A DNA stretch of 64,000 bases from Mesorhizobium loti (GCF_013170705.1 NZ_CP033334.1:992001-1056000), one strand, 5' to 3'. Shown: positions 8,789 through 19,548, numbered from the stretch's first letter. Notes: generated by a model not told the origin, from the letters alone. Made by a program: numbers and translations.

Positions 8789-10120
8789 ATGATTTCAGGC
8801 GATTCCATTGTGGCGCTGTCCAGCGGCCGGCTTCCGGCTGGCGTTGCCGTGCTGCGCATTTCCGGTCCACAGACTCGATTCGTTGTCGAAACGATTGCCG
8901 GCGGTATGGTTAAAGCCCGCGCGGCGGTTCTGCGCAGGTTCAGGGCACCGGATGGATCCGTGCTGGACAGCGGGCTTGTCGTCTTTTTTCCGGGCCCGGC
9001 CAGCTTCACCGGAGAGGACGTGGCCGAATTCCACGTCCATGGCGGACGTGCCGTCGTGGCCAGAATGCTGGAGGCGATCGTCGCTTTTGACGGCGTCAGG
9101 CAAGCGGAACCAGGAGAATTCACGCGTCGAGCCTTTCTCAACGGCAAGGTGGACCTGGTGGAGACCGAGGCGCTGGCGGATCTGGTCAATGCCGAGACCG
9201 AGGCGCAGCGCCGCTTTGCCATCCGGAATGCCGAGGGCGCTCAGAGCGCGCTTTATCTCGGCTGGCGTCGGCGGCTGATCCATGCGCGCGCCATGATCGA
9301 GGCCGAGATCGACTTCGCCGATGAGGACGATGTGCCGGGTTCCGTTTCGGATACGGTTTGGTCTGACGTGCGGGCGATGATCGCGGAAATCGATCGCCAT
9401 GTCGCCGGATTTCGCACCGCCGAGATCATCCGCGACGGGTTCGAGGTGGTCATCCTCGGTGCGCCGAACGCCGGCAAGTCGAGTCTGTTCAACGCCTTGG
9501 CGCGGCGCGATGCAGCTATTGTAACGGATGAGCCGGGCACGACACGGGACCTGCTCGAGGTGCTGCTTGATCTCGACGGGATGCGCGTCAGGCTGACGGA
9601 TACGGCCGGGCTGCGCGATGCGCCGGGCAAGGTGGAGGCGATCGGCATCGAAAAGGCGCTGGCCAAGGCGGATCGCGCTGATCTCTTGCTGTTGCTGGAA
9701 GACATTCTGTCTCCTGGGGATGTCGGCCCATTGCCGGGTGCCGCAGCTTTGCTTCGGGTTGGCACCAAGGTCGACCTGCTGGATGAGCAGGCGGCTCAGG
9801 AAGCCGCCAGCCGTTATGACCTCGTCATTTCAACCGTAAGGGGGACTGGCGTGGAAGCCTTGCTTGCTGAAATCGGTCGGCGCGCGGCGGAAGCGGTCGG
9901 AGATATCGGCGATGTTCTGCCATCGCGCCTGCGCCATGTCGAATTGCTCGGCGAAGCCAATCGTCATCTGCTTCGCGCCACCGATGACGGCGCCGAGGGC
10001 CAGGAGCTGCGCGCCGAGGAATTGCGGCTGGGGGCGGATCGCCTGGGCCGGATCGTCGGCGCCATCGATGTCGAGGATATGCTCGATGTGATCTTCGGGC
10101 AGTTCTGCATCGGGAAATGA
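8789..10120 (+). CDS. mnmE: tRNA uridine-5-carboxymethylaminomethyl(34) synthesis GTPase MnmE
   Basis: With MnmG it modifies the wobble uridine of several tRNAs. I choose the ATG at 8789 (MISGDSIVAL), giving 443 aa. The in-frame extension to 8717 runs into the divergent gene and is not conserved-looking. The N-terminal tetrahydrofolate-binding domain (FTGEDVAEFHVHGG) precedes an inserted G domain with GAPNAGKSSL, the G3 DTAGLRD and GTKVD. The C-terminus is the invariant CIGK. A parS-like site begins at the stop codon. Confidence 0.96.
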   Translation: MISGDSIVALSSGRLPAGVAVLRISGPQTRFVVETIAGGMVKARAAVLRRFRAPDGSVLDSGLVVFFPGPASFTGEDVAEFHVHGGRAVVARMLEAIVAFDGVRQAEPGEFTRRAFLNGKVDLVETEALADLVNAETEAQRRFAIRNAEGAQSALYLGWRRRLIHARAMIEAEIDFADEDDVPGSVSDTVWSDVRAMIAEIDRHVAGFRTAEIIRDGFEVVILGAPNAGKSSLFNALARRDAAIVTDEPGTTRDLLEVLLDLDGMRVRLTDTAGLRDAPGKVEAIGIEKALAKADRADLLLLLEDILSPGDVGPLPGAAALLRVGTKVDLLDEQAAQEAASRYDLVISTVRGTGVEALLAEIGRRAAEAVGDIGDVLPSRLRHVELLGEANRHLLRATDDGAEGQELRAEELRLGADRLGRIVGAIDVEDMLDVIFGQFCIGK

Positions 10121-10133
10121 CTCACGTGAAACA
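10118..10133. promoter_or_regulatory. parS-type site 1
   Basis: TGACTCACGTGAAACA, two mismatches to TGTTTCACGTGAAACA, both in the left half. It starts on the mnmE stop codon. The same 16-mer recurs exactly at 10409 and 10438. Confidence 0.75.
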
Positions 10134-10197
10134 ATGAGTTGGGTCGGAGACTGGCTCGGGTGCTCGGCGCTGATAGTTGAGCGGCGACATTAACAGG

Positions 10198-10381
10198 TTC
10201 GTCATCCTAGGGCGAAGCAAGGAGCGAAGCGACGCGGCGTAGACCTTAGGATCCATGCCGGGATTCCGACGCTCCGCAGCGGTGCAGGATTTGTTCCGCT
10301 GCACCCTGCATCCAAGGTCACGGATGGATCCTCGGGTCTCCGCGACGCCGCTGCGCGGCTGCTCCGCCCGTGGATGACGAA
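10198..10381. repeat. 184-bp repeat with 10-bp terminal inverted repeats
   Basis: The ends TTCGTCATCC (10198-10207) and GGATGACGAA (10372-10381) are perfect inverted repeats. Inside are more complementary pairs (GGATCCATGCC, CTGCACCCTGCATCC). It looks like a non-coding MITE-like rhizobial repeat. The minus-strand open frame through it does not resemble a protein. It separates parS-type site 1 from sites 2 and 3. Confidence 0.75.
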
Positions 10382-10408
10382 GTTGGGATCCCTCGCAATG
10401 CGTGGGCA

Positions 10409-10424
10409 TGACTCACGTGAAACA
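10409..10424. promoter_or_regulatory. parS-type site 2
   Basis: TGACTCACGTGAAACA, identical to the sites at 10118 and 10438. Non-coding, in the 475-bp gap between mnmE and mnmG. Confidence 0.75.
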
Positions 10425-10437
10425 GCTGCGACAGCTG

Positions 10438-10453
10438 TGACTCACGTGAAACA
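10438..10453. promoter_or_regulatory. parS-type site 3
   Basis: TGACTCACGTGAAACA, the third exact copy, 29 bp from site 2 start to start. Between them is CAGCTGCGACAGCTGTGA, so the copies may have arisen by short tandem duplication. Confidence 0.75.
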
Positions 10454-10502
10454 TGGCGCTACGCTCACCCCCTCCTCACAAGGGGGAGGGTAGGTAATCC
10501 TT

Positions 10503-10518
10503 TGTTTCACGTGAAACT
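10503..10518. promoter_or_regulatory. parS site 4, perfect 14-bp core
   Basis: TGTTTCACGTGAAACT contains the perfect palindrome GTTTCACGTGAAAC (10504-10517). It matches the parS consensus at 15 of 16 positions. It is non-coding, about 80 bp before the mnmG start. Confidence 0.9.
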
Positions 10519-10595
10519 TCCCGCGAAGTTTTCTTGACAGGCTCGCCCTGCGGGGACATGTGTCCCTCAATCTTTTGAGTCCCGGGAAATTCGAA

Positions 10596-12485
10596 ATGAC
10601 CGATCACTATGATGTGGTTGTGGTGGGCGGCGGCCATGCGGGTTGCGAGGCGGCCAGCGCAGCCGCGCGCGCCGGGGCCAGGACCGCGCTGGTGACGCTG
10701 CGCTTCGATACGATCGGCGTCATGTCGTGCAATCCGGCGATCGGCGGCCTCGGCAAGGGCCATCTGGTGCGCGAGATCGACGCCATGGATGGCCTGATGG
10801 GCCGCTTGGCGGACGCGGCGGGCATCCAGTTCCGGCTGCTCAACCGGCGCAAAGGCCCGGCGGTCCGCGGACCCCGCACCCAGGCCGACAGGAAGCTCTA
10901 TCGTCTTGCGATGCAAGAAGCGATTCGGCAGCAGAACGATCTCGACGTGGTCGAGGCCGAGGTTTTGGATTTCGAAATCGACAACGGCAAGATCGCCGCC
11001 GTCCTGCTGGGGGACGGCCGCCGTCTGGCATGCGGCGCCGTGGTGCTGACAACCGGCACCTTCCTGCGCGGGCTCATCCATATCGGCGATAAGAAGATTG
11101 TTGCCGGCCGCATGAACGAGCAGGCAAGCCTCGGCCTGTCGGCGACCATGGACCGGGCAGGGTTCCGGCTCGGCCGGCTGAAGACCGGGACGCCGCCACG
11201 GCTGGACGGAAAAACCATCGACTGGGCTTCGCTGGACCGCCAGGCGGCGGATGAAGATCCGGTTCCGTTCTCGCTGATGACCGACCGCATCGAGACACCG
11301 CAGATCGACTGCGGCATCACGCGCACGACGCCAGCCACGCATGAACTGATCCGCGCCAACCTTGGCCGCTCCGCCATGTATTCCGGCTCGATCGAAGGCG
11401 TCGGCCCGCGCTACTGCCCGTCGATTGAAGACAAGATCGTCAAGTTCGGCGACCGGGACGGCCATCAGATCTTTCTCGAGCCGGAAGGGCTCGACGACGA
11501 TACGGTCTATCCGAACGGGATTTCGACTTCGCTGCCCGAGGATGTGCAGCTCGATATCCTCAAGACCATTCCGGGGCTGGAGCGCGCGGTCATGCTGCAG
11601 CCCGGTTATGCCATTGAATATGATCATGTCGATCCGCGCGAACTGCATCAGACACTGGAGACCAAACGGGTTGCCGGACTGTTCCTGGCCGGGCAGATCA
11701 ACGGCACGACCGGGTATGAGGAGGCCGCCGGCCAAGGCTTGCTTGCGGGGCTCAACGCGGCGAGGCGAGCGGCGGGCGGCGAGCAGATCGTGCTCAGCCG
11801 CACCGAGGCCTATATCGGTGTCATGGTCGATGACCTCACCAGCCGCGGCATCAGCGAGCCTTATCGGATGTTTACCTCGCGCGCCGAATTCCGCCTGTCG
11901 CTGCGAGCCGACAATGCCGATGAGCGGCTGACGCCGCTGGCGGAGAGGCTGGGGATCGCTTCGGCGCAACGGAGCCAACGCTATGGCGATGTGATGCAGC
12001 GTCTCGACGCGGCGCGGGCGTTGGCCAAGGCCCTGACCATGACGCCCAATGAGGCGGCGCGGCACGGGCTGGAGATCAATCGCGACGGCGTACGCCGGTC
12101 CGCTTATGAATTGCTGGCCTATCCCAGCGTCGACGTTGCCTGGCTGGCCAGGATAGAGCCGAAATTTGCCGCGATCGATGCAAAGACCGCCGAGCGCCTC
12201 GAAACGGAGGCGAAATATTCCGTCTATCTTGATCGCCAGAAGACGGATGTCGCGCAGATTCGCCATGAGGAGAGCCGACTGATCCCCGAGACGGTCGATT
12301 TCACAAGTGTTCCCGGGCTGTCGAACGAGCTGAAGCAGAAAATGCAGGCACGTCGGCCTCGTTCCATCGCGGATGCCCAGCGCATGGAGGGCATGACGCC
12401 GGCGGCGCTGGCGATCATCGTCGCCCATGTCCGCCACCATGAAAGCGCGCAAAGGCTCCAGGGCGACCAAAGGGACGTTGCGTGA
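10596..12485 (+). CDS. mnmG: tRNA uridine-5-carboxymethylaminomethyl(34) synthesis enzyme MnmG
   Basis: FAD- and NADH-dependent partner of MnmE in wobble-uridine modification. The protein has 629 aa from the ATG at 10596 ([13 protein letters not shown]). A GTG at 10560 would add 12 residues before the conserved start. The FAD-binding [10 protein letters not shown] is at about 10-19, the family motif [20 protein letters not shown] follows, and [13 protein letters not shown] is in the C-terminal half. It overlaps rsmG by 4 nt (GTGA). A 694-codon antisense frame is a shadow. Confidence 0.96.
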   Translation: MTDHYDVVVVGGGHAGCEAASAAARAGARTALVTLRFDTIGVMSCNPAIGGLGKGHLVREIDAMDGLMGRLADAAGIQFRLLNRRKGPAVRGPRTQADRKLYRLAMQEAIRQQNDLDVVEAEVLDFEIDNGKIAAVLLGDGRRLACGAVVLTTGTFLRGLIHIGDKKIVAGRMNEQASLGLSATMDRAGFRLGRLKTGTPPRLDGKTIDWASLDRQAADEDPVPFSLMTDRIETPQIDCGITRTTPATHELIRANLGRSAMYSGSIEGVGPRYCPSIEDKIVKFGDRDGHQIFLEPEGLDDDTVYPNGISTSLPEDVQLDILKTIPGLERAVMLQPGYAIEYDHVDPRELHQTLETKRVAGLFLAGQINGTTGYEEAAGQGLLAGLNAARRAAGGEQIVLSRTEAYIGVMVDDLTSRGISEPYRMFTSRAEFRLSLRADNADERLTPLAERLGIASAQRSQRYGDVMQRLDAARALAKALTMTPNEAARHGLEINRDGVRRSAYELLAYPSVDVAWLARIEPKFAAIDAKTAERLETEAKYSVYLDRQKTDVAQIRHEESRLIPETVDFTSVPGLSNELKQKMQARRPRSIADAQRMEGMTPAALAIIVAHVRHHESAQRLQGDQRDVA

Positions 12486-13114
12486 GCTCTTTTTCCCTGG
12501 AGAGCCTGGAGGCCGCCGCCGGCCCGGTTTCACGTGAAACATTCGATCGCCTGGTGGCATTCGAACAGATGTTCCAGAAATGGAACCGCAGCATCAATCT
12601 CGTGGCGCAGTCGACCTCGGCCGATGTCTGGCAGCGCCATATATTGGACAGCGCACAGCTCGCCCGCATAGAACCCGGTGCCGTGCGTTGGGCCGACATC
12701 GGTTCCGGCGGCGGATTTCCAGGCCTTGTCATGGCTTTCCTGCTCGCCGAGCGCCCAGGGGCCAGCATCAATCTGGTGGAAAGCAACCGCAAAAAGGCTT
12801 CGTTCCTGCAGGCTGTCGTCGGCCAGTTCAACCTGCCGGCTCGGATCGTGGCGCGCCGCATCGAGGACAGCCATGCGCTTGTTGCGGCGCCGCAGATCGT
12901 CACGGCGCGGGCCCTGGCCTCGCTTTCGGTCCTTCTCGACCTGTCGGCGCCCTGGTTGACATCAGGCGCGCGCGGGCTGTTCCACAAAGGCCGGGATTAT
13001 CGCGCGGAAGTGCAAGAAAGCGTTAACCGATGGTCCTTCGATCTGGTAGAACATCGCAGTGTGACGGACCCGCATGGCGTCATCCTTGAACTGTCAAATC
13101 TGCGACCTGTCTGA
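12482..13114 (+). CDS. rsmG: 16S rRNA (guanine(527)-N7)-methyltransferase
   Basis: SAM-dependent methyltransferase acting on G527 of 16S rRNA. The protein has 210 aa. The GTG start overlaps the mnmG stop by 4 nt. The SAM-binding motif is [14 protein letters not shown] at about 64-77, followed by [12 protein letters not shown] and ARALASL. The N-terminal PVSRETFDR is encoded across a perfect parS core (12527-12540). It is part of the mnmG-rsmG-parA-parB string. Confidence 0.95.
   Translation: MSSFSLESLEAAAGPVSRETFDRLVAFEQMFQKWNRSINLVAQSTSADVWQRHILDSAQLARIEPGAVRWADIGSGGGFPGLVMAFLLAERPGASINLVESNRKKASFLQAVVGQFNLPARIVARRIEDSHALVAAPQIVTARALASLSVLLDLSAPWLTSGARGLFHKGRDYRAEVQESVNRWSFDLVEHRSVTDPHGVILELSNLRPV
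12526..12541. promoter_or_regulatory. parS site 5, perfect 14-bp core inside rsmG
   Basis: GGTTTCACGTGAAACA contains the perfect core GTTTCACGTGAAAC and encodes VSRET of RsmG. A parS site at this place in rsmG (gidB) is known in several bacteria. About 600 bp upstream of parA. Confidence 0.92.
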
Positions 13115-13147
13115 TCTTCGACTTGTCGAGCTATCTGGCGACCCAAA

Positions 13148-13969
13148 ATGAATTTCTGGCATAAACCCATGATGAAGAATGGCCCCCGAATCATCACCGT
13201 AGCCAACCAGAAGGGCGGTGTCGGCAAGACCACCACCGCCATCAACCTAGCCACCGCCTTGGCCGCAATCGGCGAAAAGGTTCTGATCGTCGATCTCGAT
13301 CCGCAAGGCAATGCCAGCACCGGCCTCGGTATCGACCGCAAGGACCGGACCGTGTCATCCTACGATGTGCTGACGGGCGAGCTGGAGTTGGAAGCCGCGG
13401 CCATTCCGACAGCCGTGCCTGGCCTGTCCATCGTGCCGTCGACGCTCGATCTGCTCGGTATCGAGATGGAGATCGCCTCGGCGCCGGACCGGGTGCTGCG
13501 GCTGCGCAATGCCTTGCGTGCGGCCTCGGCGCGTTCGGCCGGGTTCGGCTATGTGCTGATCGACTGCCCGCCGTCGCTCAATCTGCTCACGCTCAACTCG
13601 ATGGCGGCCGCCGATTCGGTGCTGGTGCCGCTGCAATGCGAGTTCTTCGCGCTCGAAGGCCTGAGCCAGCTGCTGGAGACTGTCGAGCAGGTGCGCCGTT
13701 CGATCAATCCGGACCTCACCATCCAGGGCATCGTGCTGACCATGTATGACGGCCGCAACAATCTGGCCAACCAGGTGGTCCAGGATGTGCGGCAGCACAT
13801 GGGCGACAAGGTCTACGAGACGATCATCCCGCGCAATGTGCGGGTGTCCGAGGCGCCGTCCTATGGCAAGCCAGCGATCCTCTATGACCTCAAATGCTCG
13901 GGCAGCCAGGCCTATCTGCAACTGGCCTCGGAAGTGATCCGCCGCGAGCGTAAATTCCGCGCCGCTTGA
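13148..13969 (+). CDS. parA: chromosome partitioning ATPase ParA
   Basis: DNA-bound ATPase that moves ParB-parS complexes during chromosome segregation. The deviant Walker A KGGVGKTTT is at residues 22-30, Walker A' VDLDPQGNAS follows at about 51-60, and Walker B is VLIDCPPSLNLLT. The length is 273 aa from the ATG at 13148. The ATG at 13169 (MMKNGPRIITV) is also possible, because neither has a strong ribosome binding site. It lies 33 nt after rsmG and is followed by parB. Confidence 0.96.
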   Translation: MNFWHKPMMKNGPRIITVANQKGGVGKTTTAINLATALAAIGEKVLIVDLDPQGNASTGLGIDRKDRTVSSYDVLTGELELEAAAIPTAVPGLSIVPSTLDLLGIEMEIASAPDRVLRLRNALRAASARSAGFGYVLIDCPPSLNLLTLNSMAAADSVLVPLQCEFFALEGLSQLLETVEQVRRSINPDLTIQGIVLTMYDGRNNLANQVVQDVRQHMGDKVYETIIPRNVRVSEAPSYGKPAILYDLKCSGSQAYLQLASEVIRRERKFRAA

Positions 13970-14034
13970 TTAGATCGGATGCATAATTAACAGCCGATTC
14001 GATACCGAAACGATCTGAAGAACCTGGAATAGAG

Positions 14035-14922
14035 ATGAGCGAAGACCTTTCGAGGAAAAGACTGGGGCGTGGCCTGGCGGCACTGATCGGCGAGATCGAT
14101 CGCCCGGCGGCACCGGAAAAGCCCGGCATGAGCGCGGACGGCAAGGTGCCGATCGAGTTCGTCAGCCCGAACCCGAAAAATCCGCGCCGGCATTTTGGCG
14201 ACGCCGAACTGACCGATCTTGCCCAGTCGATCCGCGAGCACGGCGTGGTGCAGCCGGTGGTGGCGCGACCGTCGCCGACGCAGGCTGGCCGCTACGAGAT
14301 CATCGCCGGCGAGCGCCGCTGGCGCGCCGCGCAGCGCGCCGGGCTGACCGAGATCCCGGTCATCATCAGGGATGTCAACGACCGTACGGCGCTGGAACTG
14401 GCGATCATCGAGAATGTGCAGCGCACCGACCTCAACGCGGTCGAGGAGGCGCTGGGTTACCAGCAGCTGATCGACGATCACGGCTACACCCAGGCCGACC
14501 TCGGCAATGTCATCGGCAAGAGCCGCAGCCATGTCGCCAACACGCTCAGGCTGCTGAAGTTGCCGGAGGTGATCCGCGACATGCTGGTCGACGGCGCGCT
14601 GTCGGCCGGCCACGCCCGCACGCTGGTGACGGCGGAGGATCCGGCGGGTCTCGCCAAGCGCATCGTCGAGGAAGGCCTTTCGGTGCGCCAGGCCGAGGCG
14701 CTGGCCCAGATGCCGGCCGGTCCGACGCCGTCCAAGCCGAAGCAGGCGCAAGCCGCGCCGGAAAAGGATACCGACACGCTGGCGCTGGAAAAGCTGATGA
14801 CCGATACGCTCGGCATGATCGTGTCCATAGATCACAAGGGCAAGGGCGGCGAACTTCGTGTTTCCTACCGCTCGCTGGAGCAACTCGATGAACTGTGCCG
14901 GAGATTGAAGCAGGAACGGTAA
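14035..14922 (+). CDS. parB: chromosome partitioning protein ParB
   Basis: CTP-dependent clamp that loads at parS and spreads. The N-terminal KRLGRGLAALIGE (about 7-19) is the ParA-contacting segment. PNPKNPRRHF, EHGVVQPVVARP and the CTP-binding GERRWRAAQRAG follow at about 43-105. The helix-turn-helix around YTQADLGNVIGKSRSHVANTL binds DNA (first part YTQADLGNVIGKSR). The C-terminal dimer domain contains VSIDHKGKGGELRVSY. The length of 295 aa is usual. An excellent terminator follows. Confidence 0.96.
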   Translation: MSEDLSRKRLGRGLAALIGEIDRPAAPEKPGMSADGKVPIEFVSPNPKNPRRHFGDAELTDLAQSIREHGVVQPVVARPSPTQAGRYEIIAGERRWRAAQRAGLTEIPVIIRDVNDRTALELAIIENVQRTDLNAVEEALGYQQLIDDHGYTQADLGNVIGKSRSHVANTLRLLKLPEVIRDMLVDGALSAGHARTLVTAEDPAGLAKRIVEEGLSVRQAEALAQMPAGPTPSKPKQAQAAPEKDTDTLALEKLMTDTLGMIVSIDHKGKGGELRVSYRSLEQLDELCRRLKQER

Positions 14923-14944
14923 TTAGCCGGCGAATTTCTTTCGA

Positions 14945-14980
14945 AAACAAGGGCGAGCTGCCAGGTCCGCCCTTGTTTAT
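14945..14980 (+). terminator. Rho-independent terminator after parB
   Basis: AAACAAGGGCG (14945-14955) pairs perfectly with CGCCCTTGTTT (14968-14978) across a 12-nt loop. The stem ends in a T-run. It lies 22 nt past the parB stop and should end the mnmG-rsmG-parA-parB transcript. Confidence 0.88.
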
Positions 14981-15013
14981 GGCGCTGATGGTTGGGCAAA
15001 GGACCGAAGCGTT

Positions 15014-15147
15014 GATCTCCCGCTCGAGGGGAGATGGCCGGCAGTATGACCAGGTGTCGGCCTCCATTCGCCGCAAGGAAGTCGCATCCAGTCGCACCGA
15101 CCCCCTCTGTCGCCTTTGGCGACATCTCCCCCTCGAGGGGGGAGATT
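15014..15147. repeat. palindromic intergenic repeat, copy B1
   Basis: Begins GATCTCCCGCTCGAGGGGAG and ends with the complementary CTCCCCCTCGAGGGGGGAGAT. The interior has GACCCCCTCTGTCGCC. A second copy, B2, lies at 23551-23702. With the terminator it fills most of the 462-bp gap between parB and the DUF1326 gene. The rest (15148-15384) is AT-richer, presumably promoter DNA, with no gene seen. Confidence 0.8.
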
Positions 15148-15384
15148 ATCCGTACTGCCGCGGCCTCGCGCTCTCCACCGCTAGTGGCAGCGCCTGTCGC
15201 AAGCCCTGCCACCGCGGCTTGACAGTGCCGGGCAACGGAGTAGCCTGAATTAGATATGGCTTAATTATCTGCCCTAGCGTGCCGGTCAGTCGCGGCGAGG
15301 GCTACTTGCCATTCCTGCAAGTGTCGTGAAATGGCACCGCCTCGCCGAATATGCCGACGCGCCTGACGCAAGTGGGAGGTGCAA

Positions 15385-16011
15385 ATGGCAGTCCGTTGGC
15401 AATTGTCGGGAAGTTACTTCGAGAATTGTAGCTGCGACGTCGTGTGTCCTTGCCTGCTGTCCACCAACGCGCAGCTGACTTCGAAGCCGACGAGAGGCGT
15501 TTGCGACGTCGGTTTGGTCTTCCATATCGATACGGGCAATTACGGCGACGTTGGATTGGATGGGCTCAGCGTCGCGATGGTTGCCCACACGCCGGGTCCG
15601 ATGGCAAACGGCAATTGGACGGCCGCCGCCTATATCGACGAACGGGCCGATGACCGGCAGACCGAGGCGCTGGGTGCCATCTTCACGGGTGCCGCTGGCG
15701 GCCCCATGGCGGTGCTGGCACCCATGATCGGCACGAATCTCGGTGCCAGGAAAGTGCCGATAGACTACCGGATAAACGGCAAGAAGCGGTCGGCGGAGAT
15801 TGCCGGCGTCATGCGGTTGGCGGTCGAGCCGCTGCCGACAATGCGCGAGGACGGGCAGATGTGGGCGGCCACCGGCCATCCGGTCAATCCCGACTGGCTC
15901 GCCCTGGCGATGGGGGCCGAAGGCAGCACATTCGGCGACCATGGCATGAGCTGGGACAATTCCCGCCGAAACGGACATTACGCCCCGATCAATTGGTCCG
16001 GCCAGCAGTAG
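15385..16011 (+). CDS. DUF1326 domain protein with Cys-rich N-terminus
   Basis: A 208-aa protein of the DUF1326 family, whose function is not established. The ATG at 15385 has GGGAGGTG just upstream. An in-frame GTG two codons earlier lies inside that Shine-Dalgarno sequence. The N-terminus carries ENCSCDVVCPC, with Cys at 15, 17, 21 and 23, a plausible metal or redox site. There is no signal peptide. A DUF2182 membrane gene follows after 33 nt. The two families are often neighbours, which suggests a joint role, perhaps in metal handling. Confidence 0.85.
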   Translation: MAVRWQLSGSYFENCSCDVVCPCLLSTNAQLTSKPTRGVCDVGLVFHIDTGNYGDVGLDGLSVAMVAHTPGPMANGNWTAAAYIDERADDRQTEALGAIFTGAAGGPMAVLAPMIGTNLGARKVPIDYRINGKKRSAEIAGVMRLAVEPLPTMREDGQMWAATGHPVNPDWLALAMGAEGSTFGDHGMSWDNSRRNGHYAPINWSGQQ

Positions 16012-16044
16012 CTGTTGGCCGGATAGCATGGAACGGGCTCGTCC

Positions 16045-16833
16045 ATGGCGCCGACGTTACAGCGATACGTCCTTCTCGCGCTGCTGATCGCAATCGCGGC
16101 GGCGGCGTGGGCCTTGCTTGTCTGGCAGCGGATGGGCATGGACGCGGACATGCGCATGGAAATGGGCTCACTCACCATGGGCATGAAGGCGCCGCTGTTT
16201 CTCGCCGTCTGGATGATCATGATGATTGCCATGATGTTTCCAACCGCCGCGCCCATGATCCTGACGTTTCACCAGGTCCAGGCCGGCAAACAGAGCCGGG
16301 GCGAGACCTTTGTCTCGAGCTGGGTGTTCGTAGCCGGGTACATGCTGGTTTGGGGCGTGATGGGTGCTGTCGCCTTTGCCGGTGCGGCGGGTGCGGAGAT
16401 GCTTGCCGGGCGTGCGGGATTGTCGACGGCGGCGGCCGCGCGCATTGGCGGGGCGCTGCTGATGATCGCGGGCGCCTATCAACTCTCGCCCCTGAAAGAT
16501 CTCTGCCTGGCCAAATGCCGTACGCCGATCGGCTTCATCCTGACCGCATGGCGCGATGGCCACTGGGGCGCGGTCCGCATGGGCCTGGAGCATGGGCTTT
16601 TCTGCCTAGGCTGCTGCTGGCTTTTGTTTCTGGCCCTCTTTCCCCTCGGGATCATGAACGTCGCCGCAATGGCAGTGGTCACCTTGCTGGTCCTTGCGGA
16701 AAAAACCCTCCCGTCAGGAGAGGGGATCGCAAAGCTGTCGGGTGTCGCCCTGCTGCTCTACGGCGCGGCGGTGCTGGTCTTTCCGCAGGCGCTGCCCACC
16801 TTTCAGCCGGCGGGCGCCATGATGATGAATTGA
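16045..16833 (+). CDS. DUF2182 predicted metal-binding integral membrane protein
   Basis: A 262-aa polytopic inner-membrane protein with about six or seven hydrophobic segments. It is unusually Met-rich: MGMDADMRMEMGSLTMGM at about 31-48 and MIMMIAMMFPTAAPM just after. Cys pairs occur in CLAKC and CLGCC. The family is described as predicted metal-binding, and the substrate is unknown. It is probably co-transcribed with the DUF1326 gene. Met and Cys clusters of this kind suggest copper, which is inference. The gene converges on holA. Confidence 0.87.
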   Translation: MAPTLQRYVLLALLIAIAAAAWALLVWQRMGMDADMRMEMGSLTMGMKAPLFLAVWMIMMIAMMFPTAAPMILTFHQVQAGKQSRGETFVSSWVFVAGYMLVWGVMGAVAFAGAAGAEMLAGRAGLSTAAAARIGGALLMIAGAYQLSPLKDLCLAKCRTPIGFILTAWRDGHWGAVRMGLEHGLFCLGCCWLLFLALFPLGIMNVAAMAVVTLLVLAEKTLPSGEGIAKLSGVALLLYGAAVLVFPQALPTFQPAGAMMMN

Positions 16834-16860
16834 CCAAGGGAAGCAGGGAGCAGCATTCTC

Positions 16861-17904
16861 CTACCGCTGCCCCAGCCTCGCGCTCTCCACCGCAATCCCC
16901 AGCAGCGCCTGCCGTGCCAGCGCCACCGACAGATCCGGCCGCCGCCGCGTCTGCAGCACTGCCGTCTGCAGCCGCGTCAGCGCGCGGCTCAGCGCCTCGC
17001 TGCTCCAGCGCTCGAGCGCTTTTTCCACCAACTTGCGTCGCGAGAAGAAAACCGGCGGGCGCGCGCCGGCAACGACCGAGGCGGCGTTGCGGCCGGCAGA
17101 ATCCATCTGGCCGCGCATGACCTGGATCTGCTGCAATTGCCGCATCGCCGAGGACAGTACCAGGAAAGGCGGGCCGCCGGACTGGCAGTGGCGGGTGAAG
17201 GCGGTGTCGAAATCGCCGACCTTGCCTTCGAGAAGCGCATCGACCGCATCATCGAACGAGGCGCCGGACACGTCGCCCGACATCGCCCGCACCTCTTCCA
17301 GCCCGATCTCCTTCTGACCGTGGGCATAGAGGACGAGCTTTTCGATCTCGCCTCGCGAAGCCAGCCGGTCGCCGCCGAGATTGCGGCGCAGTGCCTGCCG
17401 GGCCTCCAGCGTCATCGACATGCCGGCCTTGCGCAGCTCGTCATCGATGACCGTGTCGATATCCCTCGCCTCATCGGCGTAGCACGGCAACGCCATGGCG
17501 TTGTCCGCGCCCTCGACCACGGCGCGCAGCCCAACGCCCTTCTTGAGATCGCCGGCCTCGATCAGGATGATGGCATCGCGCGCGGGTTCCGCCGTCAGCG
17601 CCTTCACGTCCTCGGCCAGCGCCTTCTGGCCGGTGGCATTGCGCACCCAAAGCAGGCGCCGGTCGGAAAACATCGGCACGGTGCGGGCCTCGTCGAGCAG
17701 TCGGCCCTCGTCGCGGTCGACCTCGGAACCTTCGAGCCTCACCACGGAGAAGGGATCGTCGAGCGGCAGGCCGGTCTTCTCGGCAAAGGCTTTCGCGCGC
17801 TCGGAAACAAGCCCGCGATCGGGGCCATAAAGCAGGACGATAGAGATGCGCGGATCGGGCTTCGCGAGCCACGAATCGACCTCGAAAGCTTTCTTCTGTG
17901 CCAT
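16861..17904 (-). CDS. holA: DNA polymerase III subunit delta
   Basis: Clamp-loader subunit that opens the beta clamp. The 347-aa protein begins MAQKKAFEVDSWL and has the degenerate nucleotide-fold segment LLYGPDRGLVSERA at about 24-37. ALRRNLGGDRLASRGEIEKL follows in the middle domain, and the C-terminal collar domain ends the protein. In many Rhizobiales it follows leuS and lptE and lies directly beside parB. Here neither leuS nor lptE is upstream, and the DUF1326-DUF2182 pair lies between it and parB. Confidence 0.93.
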   Translation of the reverse strand: MAQKKAFEVDSWLAKPDPRISIVLLYGPDRGLVSERAKAFAEKTGLPLDDPFSVVRLEGSEVDRDEGRLLDEARTVPMFSDRRLLWVRNATGQKALAEDVKALTAEPARDAIILIEAGDLKKGVGLRAVVEGADNAMALPCYADEARDIDTVIDDELRKAGMSMTLEARQALRRNLGGDRLASRGEIEKLVLYAHGQKEIGLEEVRAMSGDVSGASFDDAVDALLEGKVGDFDTAFTRHCQSGGPPFLVLSSAMRQLQQIQVMRGQMDSAGRNAASVVAGARPPVFFSRRKLVEKALERWSSEALSRALTRLQTAVLQTRRRPDLSVALARQALLGIAVESARLGQR

Positions 17905-19545
<1,641 letters not shown>

Positions 19546-19548
19546 GCC

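Noticed and set aside
10122..10409. 95-aa open frame on the minus strand before mnmG
   Set aside because: It lies across the parS-type sites and the 184-bp repeat, with no protein-like composition.
10476..12560. 694-codon open frame on the minus strand
   Set aside because: It is antisense to the whole of mnmG and reaches into rsmG. Its product is Arg/Gln/His-rich with no domain. High GC third positions keep the opposite strand open.
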